A stretch of DNA of 35,955 bases, taken from assembly GCA_016199525.1 (NCBI GenBank), contig JACQGL010000027.1, positions 1-35,955 of the forward strand, read 5' to 3'. The stretch's first letter is position 1. Each line of letters starts with the position of its first letter. A program made the translations under genes and the position numbers. Under the pieces are notes generated by a model that was given only the letters and a program-made list of their open reading frames with translations, did not search any database and was not told the origin of the DNA. Shown in pieces: positions 9,397 through 17,801 of the stretch. Origin of the DNA: Armatimonadota bacterium (GTDB taxonomy: Bacteria > Armatimonadota > SYMT01 > JACQGL01).

Positions 9397-9841
9397 GTGG
9401 GAGCGTGCTAACGTGCTAACGTTTGGAGCTACCGACGGTCTCCCCGGACGAGTGGCGCACCCCCATGCACGGTGGGACATTCTGGCCATCCTGATGCTCC
9501 CGCCTGCGGGTCCGGCCTCGTGCAGGAGGGGCCGCCGCTGCCGAGCCGCATACCGAAGCGATGAAAACGCCTTCACGTGCGTTCGGCAATCACTCGTTAA
9601 TCAACTAATCGAGCATTTGTTGTGATAGCAAAGTTGCATGCTTCATGTAACATGATAACCGCTTGTACGCTACTTTGTCGCTTGCTATTAGCTAGCCCTA
9701 CCTGCTTGGCGGGCGTTCTCCCGCCGGGAAGCTCTTGTAAAAGCGGCGTGCGTGGCGCCCGCGCCCAAGGCCACCGGAAATGCTCCCTGCGTGGTATCTT
9801 CGGGAAGCGAAGTAGTATGGCGCAGCCCACGCTTACCCAGG
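9397..9841. other. Intergenic region upstream of the SBBP gene and the T-box operon
   Basis: No convincing gene is present. At 9405-9424 is 'gtgctaacgtgctaacgttt', a word tract just upstream of the SBBP start. From 9590 to 9700 the sequence is clearly more A+T rich than its surroundings and probably holds the promoter of the minus-strand SBBP gene, but I cannot pick convincing -35/-10 boxes. The phrase 'gtatcttcggga' occurs at about 9793 and again at about 9867, inside the T-box promoter region, which may be a local duplication. Confidence 0.5.
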
Positions 9842-9870
9842 TTGCAATCGCCCCCGGCTTCTGCTAGTAT
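9842..9870 (+). promoter_or_regulatory. Sigma70-like promoter of the T-box/HIT/valS unit
   Basis: TTGCAA (9842-9847), a 17-base spacer, then TAGTAT (9865-9870). This places the start of transcription near 9877, about 20 bases before T-box stem I begins. It is called from box match, ideal spacing and position. Confidence 0.65.
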
Positions 9871-9890
9871 CTTCGGGACAATTCAACCTG

Positions 9891-10280
9891 CCAAAGGCTG
9901 CGACGGGGAGGAGTAGGCGCTTACTGACCCCCAGAGAGGGGGACTCACTGGCTGGAAGGTCTCCCGGGCACAGAGCGCCGAACGTCGCCCCTGAGCCGGG
10001 AGGGTGAACGTCCCCATAGCGTGGGAGCCGGGACGGCGTAACCCTCCCCGGGATCCGCCCGTTAACGCGGCCAGCGAGAGCCGATACGAAGGTCGAAACA
10101 CGAACCACGAAGGGGGAAGAACGGCGAAAGAGGAAGGAGAACGGCGGGCGTGACGGCGTTTTCTGTCTCCTCCTGGCCCATCCCTTTCCTGCTTCACTCT
10201 TTGTTACTCGTATCGGAACGAAGGTGGTACCGCGGAAGAGCGCGCCGCTTCCGTCCTTCGGGGACGGAGGCGCTTTTTTG
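9891..10280 (+). promoter_or_regulatory. T-box riboswitch, valine (GUC) specifier
   Basis: Transcriptional T-box leader. Stem I base is GGCT (9896-9899) with AGCC (9994-9997). The AGTA bulge is at 9912-9915, and helix GGCGCT (9916-9921) pairs with AGCGCC (9974-9979). The AGAGA motif is at 9933-9937, and the specifier loop GAAC-GTC places GUC, a valine codon, at 9984-9986. GGGAGGGT (9998-10005) pairs with ACCCTCCC (10041-10048). Stem III CCGATACGA (10081-10089) pairs with TCGTATCGG (10208-10216) around an unusually large 118-base insert. The T-box core AAGGTGGTACCGCGG is at 10221-10235. Its TGGT bulge pairs with a tRNA ACCA end, fitting discriminator A73 as in tRNA-Val. The antiterminator pairs CGAAGG (10219-10224) with CCTTCG (10255-10260) and GGAAG (10234-10238) with CTTCC (10248-10252). 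Uncharged tRNA-Val should permit read-through into valS. Confidence 0.93.
10246..10279 (+). terminator. T-box terminator hairpin
   Basis: An 11-bp stem (arms 10246-10256 and 10262-10272, loop ttcgg) is followed by six T at 10274-10279. It shares bases with the antiterminator, so the two folds exclude each other. It ends 22 bases before the HIT start codon. Confidence 0.9.
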
Positions 10281-10301
10281 TTGTCTGGAGAGCCGCAGGT
10301 G

Positions 10302-10727
10302 ATGCCCCAACGGTGTCTCTTCTGCCGCCTGGCGGATCAGGAGGGCGCGGCCAACCGCGTCTACGAAGACGAGCACGTGGTGGCGTTCCCGGCGCTGCAC
10401 CCGCTGAACCCCGGCCACCTGGTGCTGATCCCACGGGCGCACATCCGCAATGCATACGCGCTGAATAAGGACCTGGCGGGGCACATGATCGCTGTGGGGG
10501 CGCGGCTGGCGGCGCTCGTGGCGCGGGAGTTCGGCTACCCCGGCACAAGCCTGGCGATCAACAACGAGGCCCCGGGACAGAGGATCTTTCACGCGCACCT
10601 GCACATCATCCCCCGACGGCCCGGCGATAGGCTGGATCTCAGCTCGCCACCCGAGGCGGATCGGAACGAGCTGGCGGAGGTGGCGCGGCGACTGCGCCAG
10701 GCGCTCGCCGCCGAACGCGCCGGTTGA
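10302..10727 (+). CDS. HIT (histidine triad) family hydrolase
   Basis: 141 residues. It begins with a zinc-binding CLFCRLA segment and contains NNEAPGQRIFHAHLHIIPR, the HxHxH triad of Hint/HinT-type nucleotide phosphoramidases and hydrolases. These cytoplasmic dimers cleave AMP-lysine or adenylate-type bonds. The reading frame extends upstream to a GTG at 10224, but that overlaps the T-box terminator. The ATG at 10302, behind 'ctggagagccgcaggtg', is therefore the real start. It lies between the valine T-box and valS, so it should be induced with valS by valine-tRNA starvation. A role in clearing aminoacyl-adenylates made by synthetases is known for HINT proteins, and a link to ValS here is inference. 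Confidence 0.93.
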   Translation: MPQRCLFCRLADQEGAANRVYEDEHVVAFPALHPLNPGHLVLIPRAHIRNAYALNKDLAGHMIAVGARLAALVAREFGYPGTSLAINNEAPGQRIFHAHLHIIPRRPGDRLDLSSPPEADRNELAEVARRLRQALAAERAG

Positions 10728-10860
10728 AGGTGGGAAGGCTGAAGGCCAGAAGGTAAGGGGTTGAGGGCTGCGGGTTGCACGTTCGAGCCCAACGCGCCTG
10801 TCGTCTCACCAACCTGCTAACCTGTAACCTGTGAACACGTGAACGCGCCAAAGAGGTGAA
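10728..10860. repeat. Intergenic word tract between HIT gene and valS
   Basis: The first half is built from 'gaaggtgggaaggctgaaggccagaagg'-like purine words (split here into units of about 8 bases). The second half is built from AACCTG/GTGAAC words (ctaacctgtaacctgtgaac). There is no ORF or terminator, so co-transcription of the two genes is plausible. The ribosome site of valS follows at its 3' edge. Confidence 0.5.
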
Positions 10861-10864
10861 CGTG

Positions 10865-13555
10865 ATGGCCAAGGATCTGGCGAAGACTTACAACCTGAAA
10901 GAAGTGGAGCCCCGGCTGTACGCCCGCTGGGAGCAGGCAGGCGCCTTTGCGGCGCCCGTGAAGCCGGGGGCACCGCGCTTCTGCATCACCATCCCGCCGC
11001 CCAACGTCACCGGCGAGCTGCACATGGGCCATGCCCTCCAGCACGCCATCCACGACCTGATCATCCGTCGGAAAAGGATGCAGGGCTTCAACACCCTCTG
11101 CCTGCCGGGCACGGACCACGCTTCCATCGCCACCCAGCTGAAGGTGGAGCAGCAGATGCGGTCTGAGGGTCTCACGCGGTGGGACCTGGGGCGCGAGCGA
11201 TTCATCGAACGGGCCTGGGAGTGGACGCGCAAGTACGGCGGCACCATCCTGCGTCAGCTGCGCCAGATGGGCTGCTCTTACGATTGGTCGCGCACGCGGT
11301 TCACCCTCGATGACGCCTACTACCGCGCCGTGCTCACCGCCTTCGTTCATTTTTTCCACAAGGGCTGGATCTACCGCGGCAAGCGCGTGATGTCCTGGTG
11401 CCCGGAGTGCCAGACAGTGGTCAGCGACCTGGAGGTAGTGCACAAGGAGATCGCCTCGCATCTATGGCACATCCGCTACCCGACGCCCGACGGCACGGGC
11501 GGCGTGGTAGTGGCCACCACGCGGCCCGAGACCATGCTGGGCGATACCGCCGTGGCGGTTCACCCGTCCGATCAGCGCTACACCGGTATCGTGGGCCGGA
11601 ACGTGCTCCTGCCGCTGATGAACCGGGAGATCCCCGTGGTGGCGGATCACGCCGTGGACCCCGACTTCGGCACCGGGGCGGTGAAGGTAACCCCCGCCCA
11701 CGATCCCAACGACTTCGAGATCGCCCAACGGCACAACCTGCCGTTCGTGGAGGTGATCGGCCCGAACGCGGTGATGACCCAAGAGGCAGGCCGGTTCGCG
11801 GGGCTGGCGCGGTTTGAGGCGCGCCACCAGGTGGTTGCCGCGCTTCAGGAACAGGGCTACCTGCTCAAGACGGAAGACTACACTCACGCCGTGGGTCACC
11901 ACGACAAGTGCGGCACGATGATCGAGCCGCTCCTCACCGAGCAATGGTTCATGCGGATGCGCGACCTGGCGGACCTGGCACTAACTGCCATCCGCGAGGA
12001 GCGCGTGCGCTTCTACCCCGAGCGGTACCGCGCGATGGAGATCGAGTGGCTGGAGAACATCCGCGACTGGTGCCTCAGCCGCCAGCTCTGGTGGGGGCAG
12101 CGGATCCCGGTCTACACCTGCGCGGCGTGCGGAGAGATGACCGCTTCTGTGGACCCGCCGGAGCGCTGCCGATGCGGCGATACACGGCTGGAGCAGGACC
12201 CCGATGTGCTCGATACCTGGTTCAGCAGCGCCCTCTGGCCTTACGCTACCCTCGGCTGGCCGGAGAAGACGCCGGAGCTCGACTACTTCTATCCCACTGA
12301 CCTCATGATTACGGCGCGTGACATCCTCTATCTCTGGATCGCACGGATGATTATGACGGGCGAAGAGTTTATGCGCGCCGAGCCGTTCCGCGATGTGCTG
12401 GTGCACGCTACCGTGCTTACTGCGGAGGGCCGGCGCATGAGTAAGAGCCTGGGCACCGGCGTGGATCCTGTGGAGCTGATCAACATCTACGGAGCAGACG
12501 TGCTGCGCTTCGCCCTGTCCAGTCTCGTGAGCGAGAGCCAGGACATCCGCTTCCGCATCACCTGGCGGCAGGACGGCAGCGCCGCCGCGAGCGATACGGA
12601 CACCATCGCCCGCGCGGAGCAGTGCGAAACGGCGCGTAACTTCTGCACCAAGCTGTGGAACATCGCCCGCTACGTCCTGAGCGCGCTGGGGGAGACCCCG
12701 CCGCCCCTGCTGGACGCCCCCGCGCTGGCTCAGGAGCCGTTGGAGCGGTCCGACCGCTGGATCCTCTCCCGCTACACCGAAACGGTGCGCGCCGTGAACG
12801 AAGCCGTGGACCGCTATGCCCTCGGCGAGGCCAGCTGGACGATCTACCACTTCGTGTGGGACGAGTTCGCCGACTGGTACCTGGAACTGGCCAAGCCGCG
12901 GCTGCGCGAGGGGGGACCGACGGCGGAAACGGCGCGGCGCGTGCTCCTCTCCGTGCTGGAGGGAACGCTGCGCCTGGCGCATCCGTTCCTGCCCTTCATT
13001 ACCGAAGAGATCTGGCAGCACCTACCGGGTACACAGGGCAGCCTGATGGTGACCCCGTACCCCGTCGTGGCGGTGGAACTGCGTGATCCGGACGCCGAGG
13101 AGCGAATGGCTATTGTCCTGGAGGTGGTGCGGGCGGTGCGGAACCTGCGCGCCGAACTGGGCGTGCCCGCCGGCCAGCCCGCAGACGTGGCCCTGTTGGG
13201 AGACAGCCGTCTGGATGAGCAGGCGCTCACCTACGTGCGCCAGAGCCCGAACACCTGGGCGCGTATCTTGCGGGAGCGGCCCACGGGCCGCGCCGTCCAC
13301 ACCCTGGCGGCAGGGGTGGAGATTGCCATGCCGCTCACCGGCGCCGTGGATGCCGATGTCGAGGTAGAACGCGCCCGCAGGGATCTGGCGGTGGTGGAGA
13401 AGGACCTGGCCCGGTGCGAGAGCAAACTCGCCAACCAGCAGTTCCTCGCCCGCGCGCCGGAAGAGGTGGTCGAGAAAGAACGGCGCATCCGTGACGAGCT
13501 GGTGCAGCGTCGGGAGAAGCTGGCGCACCGCATCCGGCTGTTCTCAGAAGCGTAG
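10865..13555 (+). CDS. valS: Valyl-tRNA synthetase
   Basis: 896 residues, full length. This class Ia enzyme attaches valine to tRNA-Val in the cytoplasm. The HIGH signature is HMGH in PPPNVTGELHMGHALQ near residue 45. The CP1 editing domain shows TTRPETMLGDTAVAVHP and GTGAVKVTPAHDPNDF. A cysteine-rich insert (CAACGEM...CRCG) is a zinc knuckle, the KMSKS loop is present as RMSKS, and the C-terminus is the tRNA-binding coiled coil characteristic of ValS (last 60 residues). The frame starts at a GTG at 10856, but the ATG at 10865 has 'agaggtg' eight bases upstream and is preferred. Expression should follow the valine T-box, which independently supports the specificity. Confidence 0.98.
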   Translation: MAKDLAKTYNLKEVEPRLYARWEQAGAFAAPVKPGAPRFCITIPPPNVTGELHMGHALQHAIHDLIIRRKRMQGFNTLCLPGTDHASIATQLKVEQQMRSEGLTRWDLGRERFIERAWEWTRKYGGTILRQLRQMGCSYDWSRTRFTLDDAYYRAVLTAFVHFFHKGWIYRGKRVMSWCPECQTVVSDLEVVHKEIASHLWHIRYPTPDGTGGVVVATTRPETMLGDTAVAVHPSDQRYTGIVGRNVLLPLMNREIPVVADHAVDPDFGTGAVKVTPAHDPNDFEIAQRHNLPFVEVIGPNAVMTQEAGRFAGLARFEARHQVVAALQEQGYLLKTEDYTHAVGHHDKCGTMIEPLLTEQWFMRMRDLADLALTAIREERVRFYPERYRAMEIEWLENIRDWCLSRQLWWGQRIPVYTCAACGEMTASVDPPERCRCGDTRLEQDPDVLDTWFSSALWPYATLGWPEKTPELDYFYPTDLMITARDILYLWIARMIMTGEEFMRAEPFRDVLVHATVLTAEGRRMSKSLGTGVDPVELINIYGADVLRFALSSLVSESQDIRFRITWRQDGSAAASDTDTIARAEQCETARNFCTKLWNIARYVLSALGETPPPLLDAPALAQEPLERSDRWILSRYTETVRAVNEAVDRYALGEASWTIYHFVWDEFADWYLELAKPRLREGGPTAETARRVLLSVLEGTLRLAHPFLPFITEEIWQHLPGTQGSLMVTPYPVVAVELRDPDAEERMAIVLEVVRAVRNLRAELGVPAGQPADVALLGDSRLDEQALTYVRQSPNTWARILRERPTGRAVHTLAAGVEIAMPLTGAVDADVEVERARRDLAVVEKDLARCESKLANQQFLARAPEEVVEKERRIRDELVQRREKLAHRIRLFSEA

Positions 13556-13719
13556 ACGCCTGCCAGGCGCGGGCTGAACCGTCAACGGCAGGGGTACCGC
13601 GTTAACCCGTTGACCTGTCCAACCGCAGTTTCCCGGACCGCGGCGCGCCGTTGGTGGCCGCTGTGCTGGCGTTTGCGACCGCCTCAGGTGCTACGCCTCG
13701 GGGGCGCCCCTTATGCTCC
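13556..13719. other. Convergent gap between valS and the thioredoxin-fold gene
   Basis: Contains the word tract 'gaaccgtcaacggcaggggtaccgcgttaacccgttgacctgtccaacc' style sequence at about 13576-13625 and several small GC hairpins, including GGGGCGCCCC just past the minus-strand stop. No U-run terminator is visible. Confidence 0.4.
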
Positions 13720-14454
13720 TTAGTAGGCGCCGGGGGCGCGCTCGATGACGCGGGGCGTTACTCCCGGTGGCAGAGGAAGCGTCCCCGAGCCGAACGGCGG
13801 TTGCTGCATGGCCGCGTTGGGGCTCCCGCTGCCTGCTCTGTGTGCGGATCGCTTGTACACCCCCAGGACCTGGCCGACCTCCTGCACGACGGGCTCTACC
13901 TCTGCCCCGGGTCCCAGGATGGGGCTGACGTACAGGACCCTCCCCTTTGCGCCCAGTAGGAACACCCGGGGGCAGGGCAGGCCCTGGTACAGGTGGGAGA
14001 CCTTCTTGTCTGCATCATAGAGGTACCGAAACCGCCCTTTATGGCGTTTGGCAAACGATGCCTCGAAGTCGGGCTGAAAAGTGGCAATTACCACGATCTC
14101 GGGTACCGTCTTCTTCGCTTTCCGGGCCTTATGCACCATCCCGTTCAGATACTGAGCCATCTCGGTGCAGGCTGAGCAGCCGCAGAAGAACGCCAGAACC
14201 GTCGGCTTGCCGCGAAACCCGATCAGGGGGTGCCGCTTCCCCTTGCCGTCCGGCAGGGTGAAAGACGGCGCTACGGAGCCCATCGGGAACGGCAGCGGGC
14301 TCTGGGTCGGAAGTGCTCCAAACATCGCCGGATCCACCGGCTCTTCCTTCGGCGTTCGCATCTTGTTATAAGCCGCCTCCCCCACCATCCCCGCCAGCAT
14401 CAAGCAGAGGATTACCAGCGTCCAGGCGTTCGCGCTCAAACGTGGCCGCTTCAT
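13720..14454 (-). CDS. Membrane-anchored AhpC/TSA (TlpA-like) thioredoxin-fold protein
   Basis: 244 residues from the ATG at 14454, which has 'ggaggaaagg' just upstream. The open frame extends further upstream, but without coding character. A TM anchor at about 10-30 (AWTLVILCLMLAGMVGEAAY) puts the rest outside the membrane. The redoxin fold starts at APSFTLPDGKG, and the active region reads FFCGCSACTEMAQYL, giving both CxC and CxxC. Later come VFLLGAKGRVLYV and a proline-rich tail of about 40 residues. Likely a disulfide reductase or peroxiredoxin-like protein of the cell surface, partner unknown. It is the last gene of the minus-strand block, 192 bases after fdhA. Confidence 0.82.
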   Translation of the reverse strand: MKRPRLSANAWTLVILCLMLAGMVGEAAYNKMRTPKEEPVDPAMFGALPTQSPLPFPMGSVAPSFTLPDGKGKRHPLIGFRGKPTVLAFFCGCSACTEMAQYLNGMVHKARKAKKTVPEIVVIATFQPDFEASFAKRHKGRFRYLYDADKKVSHLYQGLPCPRVFLLGAKGRVLYVSPILGPGAEVEPVVQEVGQVLGVYKRSAHRAGSGSPNAAMQQPPFGSGTLPLPPGVTPRVIERAPGAY

Positions 14455-14646
14455 CGTTAGCCTTTCCTCCTCACGCCCACCGTTCGCCCTGGTTCCCCGT
14501 GATCTCTCCACCGCTTGTTCCCCGCTCTTAGTCGGAGGACCGCGGTTCAGGAGTAGAAGTAAGAGCAGAATTGGCAATCTGGCGACGGCGTACCTTTCGT
14601 GCCGAGTTATGCAGTGCGGCCCCCGGGGAACCAGCAACGGGTCTTT

Positions 14647-17550
14647 TCAGTTCAACCTCTCCAACCGCACGGCGCAGTACTTGAACTCGGGGATCTTCGC
14701 CGTCGGGTCCAGCGCATCAATGGTCAGTAGATTCGCCGCCGCTTCCCGATAGTGGAACGGAATGAACACCGACCCTTTCGCTATCTGGCGGGTTACCCGC
14801 GCGGGAACGGTCACCTCGCCACGCCGCGAGCGCACGCGCACCGGATCTCCGTCCCCTATGCCGAGCGCTTCCGCGTCCGCGGGGCAGATCTCCACGAACG
14901 GCTGCGGCGCGATCTCCTCCAGAGCCCGCGCCCGACGGGTCATCGTGCCGGTGTGCCAGTGCTGGAGCACCCGCCCCGTGTTTAGCACAAACGGGTACTC
15001 CTCGTCCGGCAGCTCCTGCGCGGGAGCGAATTCCGCGGGTGAGAACCGCCCCTTGCCGCGCGGGAAGTCGTGCGCGAACAGCACCTGAGTGCCCGGGTGA
15101 TCCGGGGCCGGGCAGGGCCAGGGGATCGGCTCCCGCGCCAGCCGTGGGTAGCTCAATCCCGCGTAACCCGGCGTCAGCGCCGCCATCTCGGCGAAGATCT
15201 CCGCCTCGTCCCGGTACTCCATCCGGTAGCCCATGCGTCCTGCCAGATCGACCAGCGCCTGCCAGTCCTGCCGGGCCTCCCCCGGTGGAGCGACGGCTCT
15301 TTTTGCCAACTGTACGTACCGATCTGTGTTCGTGTAAGTTCCCGTTTTCTCCGCGTGGCTGCTGGCGGGCAGAATCACATCTGCGAATTCCGCCGTTTCG
15401 GTAAGGAAGATATCCTGCACGGCCAGGAACTCCAGCGATGCCAGGGCCTTGCGCACCTTGTTGATGTTCGGGTCGCTGAGGAACGGGTTCTCTCCCATCA
15501 TCAGCATCCCTCGGATGTCGCCCCTCAGTGCGGCAGAAGTGATCTCCACCACCGTGAGGCCGCGCTTTGGGTTCAACGGCACACCCCAGGCCCGTGCGAA
15601 CTTCTCGCGCACATTGGGATCTGCCACGGACTGGTAGCCGCTGTAGACGATGGGAAGGAGGCCCATATCCGATGCCCCCTGCACGTTGTTCTGCCCCCGC
15701 AGCGGGTGCAGGCCGGTGCCCGGGCGGCCGATGTTGCCCGTAAGCAGGCAGAGGGCGATCAGGCAGCGGGCGTTGTCCGTCCCCGTGGTGTGCTGGGAGA
15801 TCCCCATCCCCCAGAAGATAATCGCGTTGTGAGCGCGCCCGTAGAGTCGGGCGATCTCCTCGATGGTGCTCGCGGGCACGCCGGTGATCTTTTCCGCCAT
15901 CTCGGGGGTATAACGGGCCACCGTCTCCCGCAGCGCGGCGAAGTTCTCCGTGCGCGCCTCGATGAATACCGGATCGTGCAGGTCCTCCCGCAGGATGACG
16001 TGCATCAGCGCGTTGAGGAGAGCCACGTCCGTTCCCGGCTTGAAGCGCACGTAGTGGTGAGCGTGGTTGGCCAGCGCGGGGCGGCGCGGGTCCATCACGA
16101 CCAGCGTCGTGCCCCGCCGCGCCGCCTGCTTGATGAACGTTGCCGCCACGGGGTGGTTCTCGGTGGTATTCGACCCCAGCACCAAGCATACATCCGCCCG
16201 CGCCACGTCCGCCACGGGATTCGAAACCGACCCGCTGCCGAGGCACTCCATCAGCGCCGCCACCGAGGAGGCATGGCAGAGGCGCGAACAGTGGTCCACG
16301 TTGTTCGTCCCGAACACGGCGCGGATCAGCTTCTGGAAGACGTAATTATCCTCGTTGGTGCACTTGGCGCTGCCGAATCCGGCCAGCGCCTCCGGCCCGT
16401 ACTGTCGCTTGATCTCCAGGAAACGCGCCGCGCACAGATCCAGCGCCTCGTCCCAGGTGGTCTCGCGGAACGCCTTCAGGATGGGACCGTAGTCAGTGAC
16501 CGGCGCGCCTGGCTTGTGGCGGCGGTAGTCGCCCTCGTGGCGCACCTCCTCGGACAGGGGCCCCTTGGGGTAGTACTCCGGTCTCCGGATGAGGGGCACC
16601 GTGAGCCGCTGGGGGTGGCTGGAGTAATCGTAGCCGTAGCGCCCCTTTACGCATAGACGCGCGTGGTTGGCGGGACCGTCCCGCCCCGTCACGCGCGCCA
16701 CCTTTCCCTCCTGCACGTGGAAGGTGACGGCGCACCCCACGCCGCAGTAGGGGCAGATAGTGTCCACCCGCTGCAGCCGCTCCGGCTGCAGCGCCACGAC
16801 CAGCGGCTTGTCCGTCAGCGCCCCCGTGGGGCAGTGAGCCACGCACTCCCCGCAGGAGACGCAGGTGGATTGCCCCATCGGCCGGTCGTCATCAAAGGCA
16901 ATGCGCGCCCGCCGGCCCTTTCCCGTGCGCCCGATCACCTCGTTCACCTGGAGCCAGTCGCAGGCGCGGATACAGCGGTCGCACAGGATGCAGGCGCGGT
17001 GGTCCACGGCGATGACGGGCGAAGACAGGTCGAACGGGGAATGAGCGAGACGGAGGGCGGACGACGGAGGAGCAAGGATCGGAGCGTGGGCAGGTGTTCC
17101 GTCCTCCGTCTCTGGCCCTCCGTCGGCTCCGTTCTGCGTTGCACGTTCCGCGTTCCGCATCGGGAAGCGGGGCTGATCAACCCCCAGGGCTTCCGCCAGC
17201 CGTTCCAACTCGCAGCTGCGGTCCAGCTGGTGCTTCGCGCAGGGGCGGGGATGATCTGCCAGGAGCAGTTCCACTACCATCCGCCGCGCCCGCTGGCAGC
17301 GCTCCGTATTCGTGCGCACTACCATTCCCGCCTCGACCTGCCGGTGGCAGGCGGCAGCCAGCACGCGACTCCCCTCCACCTCCACAGCGCACACGCGGCA
17401 CACCCCCACCGGTTCCATCGCCGGGTCGTGGCAGAGAACGGGGATATCGATCCCTACCCGCCGTGCAGCGTCCCAGATCGTCATTCCCGCGGCGACAGCG
17501 ACCTCCTGGCCGTCGATGGTGAGGGTAACGGGTGGCTCGGCAGTGGTCAC
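14647..17550 (-). CDS. fdhA: Formate dehydrogenase alpha subunit (NuoG-type N-terminus, Cys at the Sec position)
   Basis: 967 residues. An N-terminal [2Fe-2S] domain carries C40, C51, C54 and C68. The His/Cys4 motif follows as H100, C104, H107 and C113, where position 107 is normally Cys. A ferredoxin domain has C187/190/193/197 and CVSCGECVAHC. The molybdopterin domain begins with CPYCGVGC, and the metal ligand is Cys in VDHCSRLCHASS, the place of Sec in E. coli FdhF, followed by the conserved His. The C-terminal cofactor domain ends the protein. It should oxidise formate (or reduce CO2) and pass electrons to NuoEF (21103-22725). Residues about 131-175 are an odd low-complexity insertion. 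The start is GTG with a weak 'gagga' site. MobA and the AOR homologue lie upstream in the same block. Confidence 0.9.
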   Translation of the reverse strand: MTTAEPPVTLTIDGQEVAVAAGMTIWDAARRVGIDIPVLCHDPAMEPVGVCRVCAVEVEGSRVLAAACHRQVEAGMVVRTNTERCQRARRMVVELLLADHPRPCAKHQLDRSCELERLAEALGVDQPRFPMRNAERATQNGADGGPETEDGTPAHAPILAPPSSALRLAHSPFDLSSPVIAVDHRACILCDRCIRACDWLQVNEVIGRTGKGRRARIAFDDDRPMGQSTCVSCGECVAHCPTGALTDKPLVVALQPERLQRVDTICPYCGVGCAVTFHVQEGKVARVTGRDGPANHARLCVKGRYGYDYSSHPQRLTVPLIRRPEYYPKGPLSEEVRHEGDYRRHKPGAPVTDYGPILKAFRETTWDEALDLCAARFLEIKRQYGPEALAGFGSAKCTNEDNYVFQKLIRAVFGTNNVDHCSRLCHASSVAALMECLGSGSVSNPVADVARADVCLVLGSNTTENHPVAATFIKQAARRGTTLVVMDPRRPALANHAHHYVRFKPGTDVALLNALMHVILREDLHDPVFIEARTENFAALRETVARYTPEMAEKITGVPASTIEEIARLYGRAHNAIIFWGMGISQHTTGTDNARCLIALCLLTGNIGRPGTGLHPLRGQNNVQGASDMGLLPIVYSGYQSVADPNVREKFARAWGVPLNPKRGLTVVEITSAALRGDIRGMLMMGENPFLSDPNINKVRKALASLEFLAVQDIFLTETAEFADVILPASSHAEKTGTYTNTDRYVQLAKRAVAPPGEARQDWQALVDLAGRMGYRMEYRDEAEIFAEMAALTPGYAGLSYPRLAREPIPWPCPAPDHPGTQVLFAHDFPRGKGRFSPAEFAPAQELPDEEYPFVLNTGRVLQHWHTGTMTRRARALEEIAPQPFVEICPADAEALGIGDGDPVRVRSRRGEVTVPARVTRQIAKGSVFIPFHYREAAANLLTIDALDPTAKIPEFKYCAVRLERLN
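17026..17160 (-). repeat. Word-like low-complexity insert inside fdhA
   Basis: The minus strand reads 'gcggaacgcggaacgtgcaacgcagaacgg', then 'agacggaggacggaac' and later 'cctccgtcgtccgccctccgtc'. This matches the style of the intergenic tracts, not coding sequence. It encodes residues about 131-175, between PRF and LSSPV, where relatives that I know have only a short linker. Confidence 0.5.
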
Positions 17551-17801
17551 GTTTCGATCCTCATCACGGGACTGCCACCGTCAGAGAGCAGCCCGCCCGC
17601 TTCCTCGCGGCACGGCAGGTGGCGGCTCTTCGGTCTTCCCCAGGTGGCGGTTGGCTATCGGTGCGTCCATCTCCTCGTTGCGCGGGGTCCGGGGCACTTC
17701 GGGCCGCTGGTCAACCCTTCCCGTACGGCCGGCACCGGCCTGAAACAACACCCTGAACTCACTGGATAGATACGCTACCACCGCCGCGACCCCCCGCCGC
17801 C
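17551..17801. other. Gap between AOR homologue and fdhA
   Basis: 251 bases. On the minus strand a 29-codon frame starting at 17670 and ending at 17581 looks partly coding-like but has no recognisable product. It could hold a promoter for fdhA; I see no clear boxes or hairpins. Confidence 0.35.

Noticed and set aside
6799-9411. 870-codon open frame on the plus strand opposite the SBBP gene
   Set aside because: Its Gly/Val/Ala-rich repeats are the mirror of the SBBP repeats. The minus strand has recognisable domains and catalytic residues, so this is a shadow frame kept open by high GC.
9397-9576. 60-codon N-terminal extension of the SBBP protein
   Set aside because: It contains word-like 'acgttagcacgttagc' sequence and no ribosome site; the signal anchor lies after the ATG at 9396.
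10224-10301. N-terminal extension of the HIT protein
   Set aside because: It overlaps the T-box core and its terminator, so it cannot be translated as part of the normal product.
15070-16656. 528-codon plus-strand frame opposite fdhA
   Set aside because: It lies wholly antisense to the molybdopterin domain and shows no family features.
17581-17670. 29-codon frame between the AOR homologue and fdhA
   Set aside because: Too short, no ribosome site and no recognisable product; noted only as part of the gap.
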